Below are positions 1 through 10,400 of a DNA stretch of 64,000 nt, one piece after another. The notes under the pieces were generated by a model. It had not been told where the DNA came from. It did no database searches and was given only the letters and a program-made list of their open reading frames with translations. The stretch spans positions 62,001 to 126,000 of the forward strand of contig CAVOQT010000017.1 of NCBI GenBank assembly GCA_963698405.1, written 5' to 3'. The stretch is from SHZI01 sp963698405 (GTDB taxonomy: Bacteria > Pseudomonadota > Gammaproteobacteria > Steroidobacterales > GCA-2729495). Positions within the stretch are counted from its first letter, which is position 1. Every line of letters begins with the position of its first letter. The position numbers were made by a program, and so were the translations under genes.

Positions 1-1055
1 CTTCCTTCTCAACGAAGAGATGTTCAAGATGTTCTGCGGCGTGTACATGATCATGGTCTTTGACCCGCAGATCATGTTCAACGACGGCTTCTACGACCTG
101 ATGGAAGTGCGGATTCCGGAAGGTACGTTGCTCAAGCCCCGGGCTCCCGCTGCGCTTTCCTGCCGTACGCATGCCCTGGGCCGTATCTTCGACATCCTCG
201 GTGGCCTGCTCGGGCAGGGTAATCCGGACTTCCTGTGCGCGGCCGGTTTCTCGGACAGCCCGCACCTCATGTATTCGGGTTACCGGAAGACTGGCGAGTG
301 GTATCAGCTGTTCTCCATCGGTTTTGGCGGCGTTCCAGGCAAGCCTTCCGGTGACGGTCCGGACGGACACTCGCTGTGGCCGAGCTTCACCAACGTTCCC
401 AACGAGTTTCTCGAAAGCTACTTCCCGCTTGCGGATCGAGGCCTACGAGACCATCACCGACAGCGGTGGTGCCGGCCTGCATCGTGGCGGTAATGCGCTG
501 CGCGTTGCCTACCGCTTCCTGGAAGACGGCCAGATCTCGATCCACGACGATCGCTGGCTGACCTACCCCTGGGGCGTTACCGGTGGCTCTGCCGGGTGCC
601 CGCAGCCGCAAGACCCTGATCCGCAAGAACGGCAAGAAAGTGCTGCTGCCTTCCAAGTGCGATCGCATTCCCGTCCTCGAAGGCGAGTTGCTGTACTTCG
701 ATACCTGGGGCGGCGGTGGCTGGGGTGATCCGTTCAAGCGGCCGACCGAGCAGGTTGCATTCGATGTGGAAGCCGGGCTGGTTTCGCGTGAAGGTGCCAA
801 GCGTTATGGCGTGGTCATCAAGGCCAACGGTAGCGTGCTGACGAGAAGGCGACGCTGGCACTGCGCGCCAAGATGGCCAAGAAGCGCGGCAAGACCAAGC
901 TGTTCGACTTCGGTGGCACGATTGCGGAACTGAAGAAGGCCTGCAAGAAGGAAACCGGTATGGATGCGCCGAAACAGCCGGTGTTCCAGGCGCGGGTCGT
1001 TGCCAGGAAGCCAACAGCATCGAAGACAAAAAAGGCGGGCAAGAAGGTCGCCTGA
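1..1055 (+). CDS. Hydantoinase B/oxoprolinase-family protein, 3' part (frameshifted)
   Basis: The left edge cuts this gene; the reading frame is already open at base 2. The protein matches the HyuB family (5-oxoprolinase, hydantoinase, acetone/acetophenone carboxylase subunits). Visible family features are the GYRKTGEWYQ segment, the GGVPGKPSGDGPDG glycine-rich turn, a SGGAGLHRGGNA motif and the closing YFDTWGGGGWGDPF motif. The frame changes near 430, 590 and 850, so the coding path uses three frames. Beyond the family core there is a lysine-rich tail of about 60 residues (roughly 873-1055) ending in KKAGKKVA. HyuB proteins normally pair with HyuA, expected upstream outside the window. The substrate cannot be read from the sequence. 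The nearby SDR, aldehyde dehydrogenase and transporter suggest a catabolic setting, which is inference. Confidence 0.75.
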
Positions 1056-1081
1056 GACTGTTGAGGCGACTTTCTGCAGGA

Positions 1082-1975
1082 TTACTGAGACAAGGCAGGG
1101 CCGGTTACACCGTCATGGTGTACCGGCCCTGTGCATTTCCGGGTCTGCTTAGTTGCCGCTGCCGGCGTGCCCGGCGCATCGGCGGCAATCGCCAGCGCCT
1201 GATGCTCGTTCTGGGCCAGAAAGTCATTGCCGATCCGCTGGGCAATCGCCTTCATCTTCGGAATGAAGCGCTGGATCGCCTCTGCTTCAGGCACCGCAGT
1301 GCTCGAAAAGCGGATGGTCAGCGCGGCAAGCAGGCGCTCCTTGGCGAGAATCGGTACCGAGAAACTCAGTTCATCTGAAATGCGACGCGGACGCCGCCAC
1401 ACCGAGTAGCCGCGCTTCTTCGTTTCGACAAGCAGTTCGACAGTCTTCTTGCGATTGCTGGTCTGCTCCTCACCGCGTTTTGGCCGCATGAGCAGCTCCA
1501 GCAGGGCCTCCTGCTGTTCAGTCGGGCAATGCGCCAGATAGCAGAGCCCGGAGGCTGAGGTCAGAATCGCGACGCGGAAGCCCGGGCCACGCTTCTCGAC
1601 CGCCAGCGGACTGCGATGATCGGTGGTCTGACGTACCAGCATGGTTGAACCGGACAGCGTGGCGATGGCAATCGGCCAGACCAGTTCGGTGCAGAGTTCA
1701 TACATGTATGGGCGCGCAATCTGCGTGACCCAGGCCTCGTCGTCGAAGCCGTCGGACAGGCCGCGCACCATGATCGTCAGGCGGTAGCGTTCGTCGCTGG
1801 CAGCCCGATAGGCGTAGCCGGCATTGCACAGGGTTTCGAGAATGCGATAGGTCGTGGTGCGCGGCAGCTCGATCGCTGTCGCCACCTCCGAAACGGTGGC
1901 ACCGTTACGCTGGTTCAGCACGTGCAGTACTTCCAGGCCACGCAGCAAGGCACGTATGGGGCGGGTGGAGGTCAT
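1082..1975 (-). CDS. IclR-family transcriptional regulator
   Basis: The 297-residue product has the IclR layout: an N-terminal winged helix-turn-helix (about residues 25-85, with SEVATAIELPRTTTYRILE as recognition region) and a C-terminal effector domain containing PYMYELCTELVWPIAIA and SPLAVEKRGPG. It resembles regulators of aromatic-acid catabolism such as MhpR, but the ligand cannot be told. It converges on the hyuB-like gene and is divergent from the SDR at 2093, with 117 bp between them, so it may control that gene. The last 20 or so codons run through a strong hairpin at 1096-1131. A shift of one frame near 1150 would give a natural stop at 1149-1151, so the C-terminal tail as drawn is probably an artefact. 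Confidence 0.85.
   Translation of the reverse strand: MTSTRPIRALLRGLEVLHVLNQRNGATVSEVATAIELPRTTTYRILETLCNAGYAYRAASDERYRLTIMVRGLSDGFDDEAWVTQIARPYMYELCTELVWPIAIATLSGSTMLVRQTTDHRSPLAVEKRGPGFRVAILTSASGLCYLAHCPTEQQEALLELLMRPKRGEEQTSNRKKTVELLVETKKRGYSVWRRPRRISDELSFSVPILAKERLLAALTIRFSSTAVPEAEAIQRFIPKMKAIAQRIGNDFLAQNEHQALAIAADAPGTPAAATKQTRKCTGPVHHDGVTGPALSQ
1096..1131. terminator. Bidirectional terminator-like hairpin
   Basis: A 15-bp stem (CAGGGCCGG/CCGGCCCTG plus TACACC/GGTGTA, one bulged T) with a 5-base loop lies between the convergent hyuB-like and IclR genes. There is no long T tract on either side, so intrinsic termination is likely but not certain. Confidence 0.6.
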
Positions 1976-2092
1976 CGCTTGTTTGGCATCCCTGGTCTGA
2001 CCGACAGGCGGACGATCTTAGTCACTGCCGGTCTGCTTGCCAAGTCCGAAGTGCCGGCGAATCGTGGTCAGCAAGCTCGTAGACTTGAGCGC

Positions 2093-2811
2093 ATGTCAGG
2101 AACCGTACTCATCACCGGTGCCAACCGGGGCCTTGGTCTGGAGCACAGTCGCCAGTTCGCGGCGCGTGGCTGGCGCGTCCTGGCCTGTGCTCGCAATCCG
2201 GAGCAGCGCCACTGAGCTGCATGCCCTGCAGCAGGCGTTCCCGGCCAGGGTGCAGATACTGGCAGCTGGATGTCACGCAGCGAGGACAGCGTGACGGCAG
2301 CTGGTCCGGGAGCTGGACGGTACACCCATCGATATCCTGCTGAACAATGCGGGGACCTACGGGCCGCTGGGCTGCGCCGGAGGGGATGGTGTACCAGAGC
2401 CTGGCCAGCATGGACTATTCGATCTGGCGCGAGATCCTCGAGATCAACCTGCTGGCGCCATTCCGCATCACCGTGGCACTGGCGCCGAATGTGCGTGCAA
2501 GTCAGCGGCGCGTGGTGGTGATGATGACCAGCGATCTCGGCTCGATCAGCAACAATACGCTCGGCGGTTCACATGCCTATCGCACCAGCAAGGCCGGCCT
2601 GAACATGCTGACGAAGGGTATCGCGAATGAGTGGCGCGATCTGATCGTGATCTCGATGGCGCCAGGCTGGTGCCAGACGGATCTGGGCGGTACGAGCGCG
2701 CCGATCGATCCGGCGACAGCGTGCGCGAGCAGCAGCTGGTATTCGACAAGCTGAACGCCGAGCACAGCGGCACTCTGTCTGGACCGCTTCGGTGAGCCCG
2801 TTACCTGGTAG
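2093..2811 (+). CDS. Short-chain dehydrogenase/reductase (frameshifted)
   Basis: A classical SDR of about 239 residues. The N-terminal cofactor motif TGANRGLG follows the ATG at 2093, then come the NNAG structural motif (about 2345) and the catalytic YRTSK (Y-x-x-x-K) near 2579. The C-terminus reads DRFGEPVTW and stops at 2809-2811. It is closest in style to C-factor-like SDRs that reduce small carbonyls with NAD(P)H. The frame changes near 2215, 2300, 2370 and 2720, each probably a single-base error. It is divergent from the IclR gene and convergent with the aldehyde dehydrogenase; oxidation of an alcohol to an acid by this pair is possible but unproven. Confidence 0.75.
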
Positions 2812-2830
2812 GGGCGTACCGGGCTGACGC

Positions 2831-4290
2831 TCAGTAGATGACCGTCGTCGCCTTGGTCTTCAGGTAGGCGTCGAGTCCCTCACGACCGAATTCGCGGCCC
2901 CAGCCCGACTGCCGGTTGCCGCCGAAGGGAATGGCCGGATCAACTGCGGCATGACAGTTGATGCTGACCTGGCCGGCATCGATCATCGCCGCCATCCGGT
3001 GTGCGACCGAAATATCCCGGGTCCAGACGCTGCCGGAGAGTCCGTAGATGCTGCGGTTGGCTTCATCGGCAACGGCCTGCAGGTCAGAGTCGCTGAAGGA
3101 CTGTACGCACAGCACCGGGCCCGAAGATTTCCTCACGCGCGATGCTCATGTCCATGGTGGTCTTGCTGAACAGGGTCGGCTTCATGAAGAAGCCACGGCC
3201 CGGCAGTGCATCGCCACCACAGACCAGTTCAGCGCCGGATTTCCTGCCGGCATTCACGTAGCCCATCACCCGCTCGCGCTGTTCGGCCGAGATCAGCGGG
3301 CCGAGATCGCTGTCCGGGCTGAGGCCCGAGACCGATACGGAACTGGCCGGCCATCTGCGCAACCCGTTCCACGACCGTATCGAAGATGTCCTGTGCACGA
3401 ACAGGCGTGTGCCAGCCATGCAGTTCTGACCGTTGAGGAAGAAGGCGCCGCGCGTGACACCCGGAATCACCTTTTCAAGGTCTGCATCGGGAAACACCAC
3501 CATCGGCGACTTGCCGCCCAGTTCGAGCGTGACGCGCTTCAGGTTGCCGATCGAGGCAGCGATGATTTTCTTGCCGACTTCTGTCGAGCCGGTGAAGGCA
3601 ATCTTGTCGACATCCGGATGTGCAGCCAGGGCCGCACCGGCTGTTTCGCCATAGCCGGTCACGATGTTGATGACGCCATCCGGAAAGCCGACGCGCTTGA
3701 TGAGGTCACCGAGCAACAGGGCCGACAGCGGGGTCAGTTCGGCCGGCTTCAGCACCACGGTACAGCCGGCGGCGAGCGCCGGACCGAGCTTCAGCGTCGC
3801 CATGATCAGCGGCGCATTCCAGGGAATGATGGCACCGACCACGCCGATGGGCTCGCGCCGGGTGTAGGTCAGCGATTCGCCGTTGCGCACGCCCTGTGGC
3901 GATACCGGAATTGTCTCGCCGCTGAGCTTGGTGGCCCAGCCGGCGTAGTAGCGCAGGAAGTCGCAGCCGAAGGAGGCGATCGAGTAGTGGGCCACCATGC
4001 GCGGCATGCCGTTGTCGAGCGTCTCGATCTCGCTGGCCAGTCCGATGTTCGCCTCGAGTTCGTCGGCCAGCTTCAGGATGAGTCGGGTTCTCTCGTAGGA
4101 GGTCAGCTTCGACCATTCGCCGCGTAGTGCCTTGCGTGCAGCTGCTACGGCACGGTCTATGTCTGTCCTTGCCGCCGGCGGCTACCGTGGCCAGTTGCTG
4201 TTCGGTTGCCGGATCGACAATATCAGTGGTTTCGCCGCTGGCTGCGGGTACCCACTGGCCGTCGATCAGCAGACCGGTGCTTGCGGGCAA
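2831..4290 (-). CDS. NAD(P)-dependent aldehyde dehydrogenase (frameshifted)
   Basis: About 486 residues in three overlapping frames, the usual length for the ALDH superfamily. The N-terminus (LLIDGQWVPAASGE) begins at 4290. The middle piece has the oxyanion asparagine context GVVGAIIPWNAP, the catalytic glutamate motif LELGGKSP and the nucleophile motif NGQNCMAGTR. The C-terminus carries IPFGGNRQSGWGREFG. It oxidises an aldehyde to a carboxylate; the sequence is of the betaine/phenylacetaldehyde dehydrogenase type, but the substrate is not diagnosable. Frame changes fall near 4170-4000 and 3130. It lies divergently from the MFS transporter at 4411 across a 120-bp gap that should contain both promoters. 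Confidence 0.85.
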
Positions 4291-4410
4291 GGAAGGTCCG
4301 GGCTTCAGTGGAAGGTGCTATGTTTTGTGCGGCAGCGTTCATCAAGGCTCTCCGATCGGAACGCGGGCAGCATAATTGCCGGGTACCGGTCGAGGCAAGG
4401 CGCTGCGGCG

Positions 4411-5718
4411 ATGTCGGATGTGCAGCAGGGGGTGGCGTATCGACGCACAGCATTTTTGGTCAGCCAGATGCGCTGGCAGATTGCCGGCCTCCTGTGCGTC
4501 ATAACCACGATCAATTATCTGGACCGGCAGGCATTCGCCGTGGCGGCGCCTGCGCTGGTTGCCGAGTTCGGAATCGACAACACCGAGTTCGGCACGATCA
4601 CCGCAGCGTTCCTGTTCTGCTATGGCATCGGGCACCTGATCGCCGGGCCGTTCATCGATCGTGTCGGTACGCGCAGCGCTTTCAGGCTGGCGGTGATCGC
4701 CTGGAGCATTGCCGGCTTGTTGCACGCCTTCGGGCGGGGCTTTCTCAGCTTCATCTTCTGTCGTTCTCTGCTGGGTCTGACCGAAGCGGCAAATTTCCCG
4801 GCAGCGGTAAAAGCCATCGCCGAGTGGTTCCCGCGCCGTGACCGCTCGATGGCCGTGGGTATTCTCACGGTGGGACCCGGACTCGGCGCCTTGCTGGCGC
4901 CACCGCTGCTGGGCGGGCTGATTCTGCTGGCCGGCTGGCGGGCGCATTCATCGTGCCGGCACTGGCCGGATTTGTCTGGCTCTGGGTCTGGTTGCGTTTT
5001 TACCGACTCTCCCGATCAGCATCCGGACGATCAGCGACGCGGAGCGTGCAGCTGATCACTGACTGATCATCCGCCGCCGGCTGATATACCTGGACAGTGT
5101 CGGTAGCATGGTCCGGTTTCTGCTGCTGTTGCGGCACCGGCAGGTCTGGGGACTGCTGCTCAGCCGGATCAGCAACGATGGTGCTTTCTATTTCTTTGTC
5201 AGCTTCCTGCCGCTGTATCTCGCTCAGGTGCAGGGCTTTGATATCCGCCAGATCGCAGCATTTGCCTGGGTGCCGTTTCTGGCCGCTGATGTCGGCGCTC
5301 TGGCCGGGGGCTGGTTGGGACGCCATCTCATGCTGCGTGGCTGGTCACTGGATGCGGCCCGCAAGAGCCTGATCTGGGGTGGGGCGCTGCTGGTGGTGCT
5401 CAGTCTTCCGGCAGCGACAAGCGAATCGCCAGCCGTTGCGCTGGCACTGATCGCGCTGGCCATGTTTGCCATCCAGGCCAAGGCATCCAGCCTGTTTGCA
5501 TTGCCTGCTGATCTGTTTCCGTCGCTGCAGGTCGGGACGGTGTGGGGACTGTTCGGCGCAGCGGGCAGTTTTGGTGCGGCGCTGTTCAGCTTTGCTGCCG
5601 GCTGGGTTTCACAGCACTACGCCTATGCGCCGGTGTTCGTGGCGGTTGTGGTCACGCAGCTGCTGTCTGCGTATTTATCAGCTGGTTGATACCGCAGGTG
5701 CGGGTGATCGAACAGTAA
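4411..5718 (+). CDS. MFS transporter, anion:cation symporter-like (frameshifted)
   Basis: A major facilitator of about 436 residues. The N-terminal half has the marker INYLDRQAFAVAAPAL in the first membrane helix and DRVGTRSAF as the loop 2-3 motif, typical of the hexuronate/glucarate ACS family. The second half (5100-5718) contains five to six further hydrophobic helices and ends FISWLIPQVRVIEQ. Frames change near 4945, 5090 and 5675. ATG 4411 is chosen because it opens the frame of the first helix. The gene is divergent from the aldehyde dehydrogenase and may import the substrate of this region. Confidence 0.8.
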
Positions 5719-5721
5719 GGC

Positions 5722-5750
5722 TTGAAAATAGCACAAAATTAATGTAAGAT
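5722..5750 (+). promoter_or_regulatory. Sigma-70 promoter of the carD-like gene
   Basis: TTGAAA (5722-5727) and TAAGAT (5745-5750) are separated by exactly 17 bp in an AT-rich stretch immediately after the MFS stop codon. Transcription would start near 5757. An interrupted dyad, TTGATTATCAA, covers 5752-5762 at the predicted start site. Confidence 0.65.
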
Positions 5751-5805
5751 ATTGATTATCAAGTCTATTTACGCTTCACGCAAGGACGTTATCAGGAGAA
5801 GGCTT

Positions 5806-6298
5806 ATCACTTTAAATCAAGGCGACTGCATCCATCATCCCCATCATGGCCTCGGTGAGGTTATGTCCATTCGCAAGCGGAGCTTCTCCGGCGAACAGGA
5901 AACCCTGTTCGCAAAGCTGTTCTTCAGGCGTGATCGCCTGACAGTCATGTTACGGAAGGAAGATCTGTCGAAGACGGTGCGTAATCCGATCGATGCCCGT
6001 GAAGCGAAAAAACTGCTGGATTACCTGAGAAGCTGGAAAGGCAAGGTAAGCAAGCCAGTGGAAAGCCCGGGCGAATGCTCATCAGGCAACGATGGAGAAG
6101 GGCGATCCCTTTGGTTATGCCCAGGTCTACAAGGGGCTGAGCAAGCTCGAGGAAGAAGGCAATCTGCGTGCTGCTGACCGCACCCACTTCAATCAGTCAC
6201 TGAGTTTTCTGTCCGAAGAACTGGCCAACGCGCTGGGTAAATCCGAGGACGAAGCCCGTGTGCAGATCGAGAAAATGGCCGGCCGCGTCAGTCAGTAG
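5806..6298 (+). CDS. CarD/CdnL-type transcription regulator (frameshifted)
   Basis: The N-terminal 70 residues match the CarD_CdnL_TRCF RNA polymerase-interacting domain (QGDCIHHPHHGLGEV, then two beta-rich segments). The C-terminal part (6090-6298) is helical, with KGLSKLEEEGNL and a long helix ending RVSQ. Members bind the RNA polymerase beta subunit and stabilise open complexes. The frame changes near 6080. The start is unusual: a good promoter at 5722-5750 puts the transcript start near 5757, excluding the TTG at 5752. A strong AGGAGA (5794-5799) sits six bases before ATC at 5806, which is either a rare start codon or a miscalled ATG. The next gene, pntA, follows after 127 bp. Confidence 0.7.
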
Positions 6299-6425
6299 TT
6301 TCCACGAACGCCTCCTAAATCGTGCGAACCTGAGTATCATTGCGCACCGTCAAGGGCCGCGGTTGCGGGTTCCCCGCGACATCCTTTACTACTGAGACTT
6401 GTTCCAGGCTCTTGCCGAGGTTGCC

Positions 6426-8019
6426 ATGGCGCTGACAATTGGGGTTCCACGCGAATTATTTGCGGGCGAAAAGCGTGTCGCCAGCGTCCCGGAAGTCGTC
6501 GAAAAGCTGATCAAGCTCGGTTTTTCCGTCACCGTCGAAACCGGAGCAGGCGCTGCCGCAAACTTTGACGACGAAAGCTATCGTGCAGCCGGTGCGCAGA
6601 TCGCGGCAGTGCAGCAGAGCTTGTGGGCGGCCTCGGATATCGTCTTCAAGGTCCGGGCCCCGCTCGCAGAAGAAATCGGCCTGATCAAGGCCGGTACCAC
6701 GCTGGTCAGTTTCATCTGGCCGGCGCAGAACTCCGAGCTCATGCAGCAACTGGCCGAGCGCGAGATTACCGTGCTGGCAATGGACTCGCTGCCGCGCCAG
6801 CTGAGCCGTGCGCAGAAGATGGACGCGCTGACCTCCATGGCGAGCATCAGTGGTTATCGCGCCGTCATTGAGGCTGCCAATGCCTTCGGCCGTTTCTTCA
6901 ACGGCCAGGTGACCGCCGCCGGCAAGATCCCGCCGGCAAAGGTCTTCATCGCCGGTGCCGGTGTCGCGGGCCTGTCCGCCATCGGCACTGCCGCCAATCT
7001 GGGTGCCATGGTGCGCGCCAACGACACCCGTGCCGAAGTGGCCGATCAGGTGGTGTCGCTGGGCGGGGAGTTCGTCAAGGTCGACTACGAGGAAGAAGGC
7101 GCGGGCGGTGGCGGTTACGCCAAGGTCATGAGCGAGGGCTTCCAGCAGGCGCAGCGCCAGATGTATGCGCGCCAGGCGAAAGAAGCCGACATCATCATCA
7201 CCACGGCGCTGATCCCGGGCAAGCCTGCACCGCGGCTCATCACTGCGGACATGGTCAAGTCCATGAAGGCCGGCAGCGTGATCGTCGATATGGCCGGCGA
7301 GCAGGGCGGCAACTGCGAGTTGACCGTGCCGGGCGAAAGCGTGGTGCGCCACGGCGTCACCATCATCGGCTACACGGACCTCCCGAGCCGGCTCGCCAAG
7401 CAGTCCTCGACACTGTATGGCAATAATCTGCTGCGGCTCACCGAGGATCTGTGCAAGACCAAGGACGGTCAGATCAACGTCAACTTCGACGACGAGGCCA
7501 TTCGCGGCCTCACTGTCATCAAGGCGGGTGAAATCACCTGGCCGCCACCGCCGCCGAAGGTTGCCGGCAGTTCCGCCGCAGGCCAAAGCTGCCGCAGCAC
7601 CGGTTCCGGCAAAGAAGTCCGGTCACGGCCATGGCGAGAGCGCGCCGATGTCGGGGGCGAGCCTGGCTACGATATTTGCCGTGGGCGCCGTACTGTTCTG
7701 GCTGGTCGGTGCCTTTGCGCCGGCTTCCTTCCTGTCGCACTTCACCGTGTTCGTGCTGGCCTGTTTCATCGGCTACATGGTGATCTGGAACGTCAAACCT
7801 GCGCTGCATACGCCGCTGATGAGCGTGACCAATGCGATATCGAGCATCATCGCGGTCGGTGCGCTGGTTCAGATTGCTCCGCCTCTCAGTGCTGCAGCGG
7901 AAGGCAGGCCGTCCGCACTGATTCTCGGGCTCGCCGTCCTGGCGCTTGCGCTCACGGCCATCAACATGTTCGGCGGCTTCGCGGTTACTCGCCGCATGCT
8001 GGCGATGTTCCGCAAATAA
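6426..8019 (+). CDS. pntA: NAD(P) transhydrogenase subunit alpha (one frameshift)
   Basis: Alpha subunit of the proton-translocating transhydrogenase of the inner membrane, which passes hydride from NADH to NADP+ at the expense of proton-motive force. Residues 1-375 form the NAD(H)-binding dI domain, with the GAGVAGLSAIGTAANLGA dinucleotide fold and the YTDLPSRLAKQSS segment. After a Pro/Ala-rich linker four membrane helices follow, ending MLAMFRK. This is the fused E. coli-type PntA rather than split PntAA/PntAB. One extra G near 7565 shifts the frame inside the linker; the following frame restores PPQAKAAAAPVP. ATG 6426 is preceded by GAGG with five bases spacing. pntB starts 12 bp downstream. 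Confidence 0.95.
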
Positions 8020-8031
8020 GAGGTCACCGGC

Positions 8032-9440
8032 ATGTCTGCCAGTCTCGCTTCCGTTGCCTATATCGGCGCGACGATTCTGTTCATCCTGAGTCTGGGTGGG
8101 CTTTCCAATCCCGAGACAGCCCGCCGCGGCAATTTCTACGGCATCGTCGGCATGTCCATTGCCGTTCTGGCGACGGTGTTCGGACCGCGCGTCACGATGG
8201 CCGGTGTTCCCTGGATCATCGGTGCCATGCTCGTCGGCGGCAGCATCGGTCTCTATGCCGCACGCAAGGTGCAGATGACGCAGATGCCGGAACTCGTTGC
8301 GCTGATGCACAGCCTGGTCGGTCTGGCTGCGTGTCTGGTCGGATTCGCGAGCTACGTCGATACCTCAATCGAGTTCACTGGTGCCGAGAAATCCATCCAC
8401 GAGATCGAGATCTACATCGGCATCCTCATCGGCGCCGTAACCTTCTCGGGGTCGGTTATCGCCTTTGGCAAGCTGTCCGGCAAGATCGGTGGCAAGCCGC
8501 TGTTGCTGCCGGCCCGGCACTGGATCAATCTCGTCGGCCTGCTGGTGGTGATCTGGTTTGGCTACGCTTTCCTGCAGGCACCGGACATCGGTGCCGGCAT
8601 GACGCCGCTGCTGGTGATGACGGCGGTTGCACTGCTGTTCGGTATCCACATGGTGATGGCCATCGGTGGTGCCGACATGCCGGTGGTGGTGTCGATGCTG
8701 AACAGCTATTCAGGCTGGGCGGCGGCGGCTACCGGCTTCATGCTCTCCAATGACCTGCTGATCGTGACCGGTGCGCTGGTCGGATCCTCCGGTGCGATCC
8801 TGTCCTACATCATGTGCCAGGCCATGAACCGTCATTTCCTCAGCGTCATCGCCGGCGGTTTCGGTACCGGTGAGGGTGCTGCGCCTGCATGCCGGCGAAC
8901 AGCCGGCTGGTGAGGTCACGCCGATCAGCGCGGTGGAAACCGCAGAACTGCTTGGTCGATGCGAAAAGCGTCATCATCATTCCGGGTTACGGCATGGCTG
9001 TCGCGCAGGCCCAGCACACGGTTTACGAGATCACGAAGTTCCTGCGCGAGAAGGGCGCCAAGGTGCGTTTCGGTATCCACCCGGTGGCAGGACGCATGCC
9101 GGGTCACATGAATGTGCTGCTCGCCGAAGCCAAGGTGCCCTACGACATCGTGCTGGAAATGGACGAGATCAACGACGACTTCCCGGCTACCGATGTCGTG
9201 ATGGTGATCGGCGCCAACGATATCGTGAACCCCGGTGCCGAAGACGATCCCAACAGCCCCATCGCCGGCATGCCGGTGCTGCAGGCATGGAAGGCCAAGA
9301 CCTCAATCGTCATGAAGCGCTCGATGGCCTCAGGCTATGCCGGGGTCGACAATCCGCTCTTCTATAAAGAGAACAACCGCATGCTGTTCGGCGATGCGAA
9401 GAAGATGCTGGACGAGGTGCTGGTGGCGCTGAAGGGCTGA
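8032..9440 (+). CDS. pntB: NAD(P) transhydrogenase subunit beta (one frameshift)
   Basis: About 469 residues. The first 265 carry some eight to nine membrane helices of domain dII, with the conserved HSLVGLAA and ADMPVVVSMLNSYSGWA segments. The C-terminal dIII domain binds NADP(H): GYGMAVAQAQHTVYE, HPVAGRMPGHMNVLLAEA and VIGANDIVNPGA are all present. A frameshift near 8885-8960 falls in the dII-dIII hinge. The protein ends with the conserved NNRMLFGDAKKMLDEVL tail. A diverged copy of this tail occurs again at 11469-11540 beyond two inserted genes. Confidence 0.95.
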
Positions 9441-9446
9441 GAGGCA

Positions 9447-9473
9447 ACCCTGCGGGAAGGGCTTCGGCAGGGT
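9447..9473 (+). terminator. Possible terminator hairpin after pntB
   Basis: ACCCTGC and GCAGGGT form a 7-bp stem seven bases after the pntB stop codon, with a 13-base loop. No T tract follows. The rest of the 9441-9734 gap contains only an AT-rich promoter region and no gene that I can see. Confidence 0.4.
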
Positions 9474-9622
9474 ACGACCGGACATCATGATTGTGCTGTC
9501 AGGCCAATGAGTATGCATTGGCAAATGTGCCTCAACTCCTTGTTTGATATTGGGGATCACCGCGCAACGCGGAGTGCATTATGACAAAGGTACCCGGGGC
9601 GACGGTCCGGCAAAATATATAT

Positions 9623-9650
9623 TTGCTTTCTTTTTCAGACTTGGTCTAAT
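9623..9650 (+). promoter_or_regulatory. Putative sigma-70 promoter of the VPLPA-CTERM gene
   Basis: TTGCTT (9623-9628) and TCTAAT (9645-9650) are separated by 16 bp within a locally AT-rich stretch (caaaatatatatttgc). The predicted transcript would have an 80-base leader before the GTG at 9735. Confidence 0.4.
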
Positions 9651-9734
9651 CTCGGCCTCGCAACCTATAACAGCTGGAAACCCGCCCTTAAGCGGCGTTC
9701 CTGGCAAGACTTAACAAGGTCCGGGGGAGTTCAC

Positions 9735-10382
9735 GTGGGGAATACTAGGTTTTCGGCTGTCGCTGGCGTTCTCGCTGCGATGTCGCTGTTCTGTATCGGC
9801 AGCGCTCAGGCGATGCCGCTGAGTTACTCAACAACTTACAACGGTGCCATCAATGTGACGACGGGTGCCGGTGCCAACACTGTCTTGCCGGTGCCGGGCT
9901 CCGATTTTTACGGGAATACCTTCGCCGCACCAACACTGAATTTTGTCGCCCCGGCCGCCGCAACGGCTTACGGGTTCTACGACGATTTCATATTCACGAT
10001 TCCGGTGGGTGCGGGGACGAACTCCGTGACATCGTCGATCAGCATCCCCGGCGCACTTGAGATTACAGGCCTGCAGTCGCGGCTGTTTGCATTGCCCTTG
10101 GGCTATACCGGCGGCGCGCTTGGCTCCTGCCCAGGTGGTTGCCTCGCAGTCTGGGGCACGACGGTTGCCGCTGCCAATGTGACTTACACGGTGCTGAACC
10201 CGATCGTTCTCGGGCCTGGCAGCTATGTCCTGCAAATTCGTGGCGATGCCACCGGTGCCTTCGGTGGCAGCTACTCCGGTGTGCTCAACCTGACCGCAGT
10301 TCCAGTGCCGGCTGCCGTCTGGTTGTTTGGCAGTGCTGTGGCTGGCCTTGGTTTCCTGAAGCGCCGGAGCATTGCCGGCTAG
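9735..10382 (+). CDS. VPLPA-CTERM sorting domain-containing exported protein
   Basis: A 215-residue secreted protein. It has a signal peptide (residues 1-26, cut after GSAQA), a Gly/Ala/Thr-rich beta-type body with a YGFYDDFIF motif, and a C-terminal sorting signal: VPVPAAVWLFGSAVAGLGF followed by KRR. That tripartite tail (VPLPA-like motif, hydrophobic helix, basic residues) is what exosortase-type systems recognise in exopolysaccharide-producing Gram-negatives. The start is GTG with a strong GGGGGAG five bases upstream. No exosortase is in this window. It sits in a stretch that looks inserted between pntB and its former neighbour. Confidence 0.85.
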   Translation: MGNTRFSAVAGVLAAMSLFCIGSAQAMPLSYSTTYNGAINVTTGAGANTVLPVPGSDFYGNTFAAPTLNFVAPAAATAYGFYDDFIFTIPVGAGTNSVTSSISIPGALEITGLQSRLFALPLGYTGGALGSCPGGCLAVWGTTVAAANVTYTVLNPIVLGPGSYVLQIRGDATGAFGGSYSGVLNLTAVPVPAAVWLFGSAVAGLGFLKRRSIAG

Positions 10383-10400
10383 AAATCGGACAAGTGATCG

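Noticed and set aside
3048..4127. A 359-residue open frame on the plus strand.
   Set aside because: It is antisense to the aldehyde dehydrogenase, which has clear catalytic motifs; the plus-strand protein has no recognisable feature.
5752..5762. TTGATTATCAA read as an FNR/Anr box.
   Set aside because: FNR-type sites need TTGAT-N4-ATCAA; here the half-sites are one base apart.
6456..7586. A 376-residue open frame on the minus strand.
   Set aside because: It mirrors pntA exactly and shows low-complexity Asp/Gly/Arg composition typical of antisense GC-rich frames.
9510..9545. A sigma-54 promoter before the VPLPA-CTERM gene (TTGGCAAATGTGCC).
   Set aside because: The GG-N10-GC spacing is not met; a sigma-70-like pair at 9623-9650 is closer to the gene.
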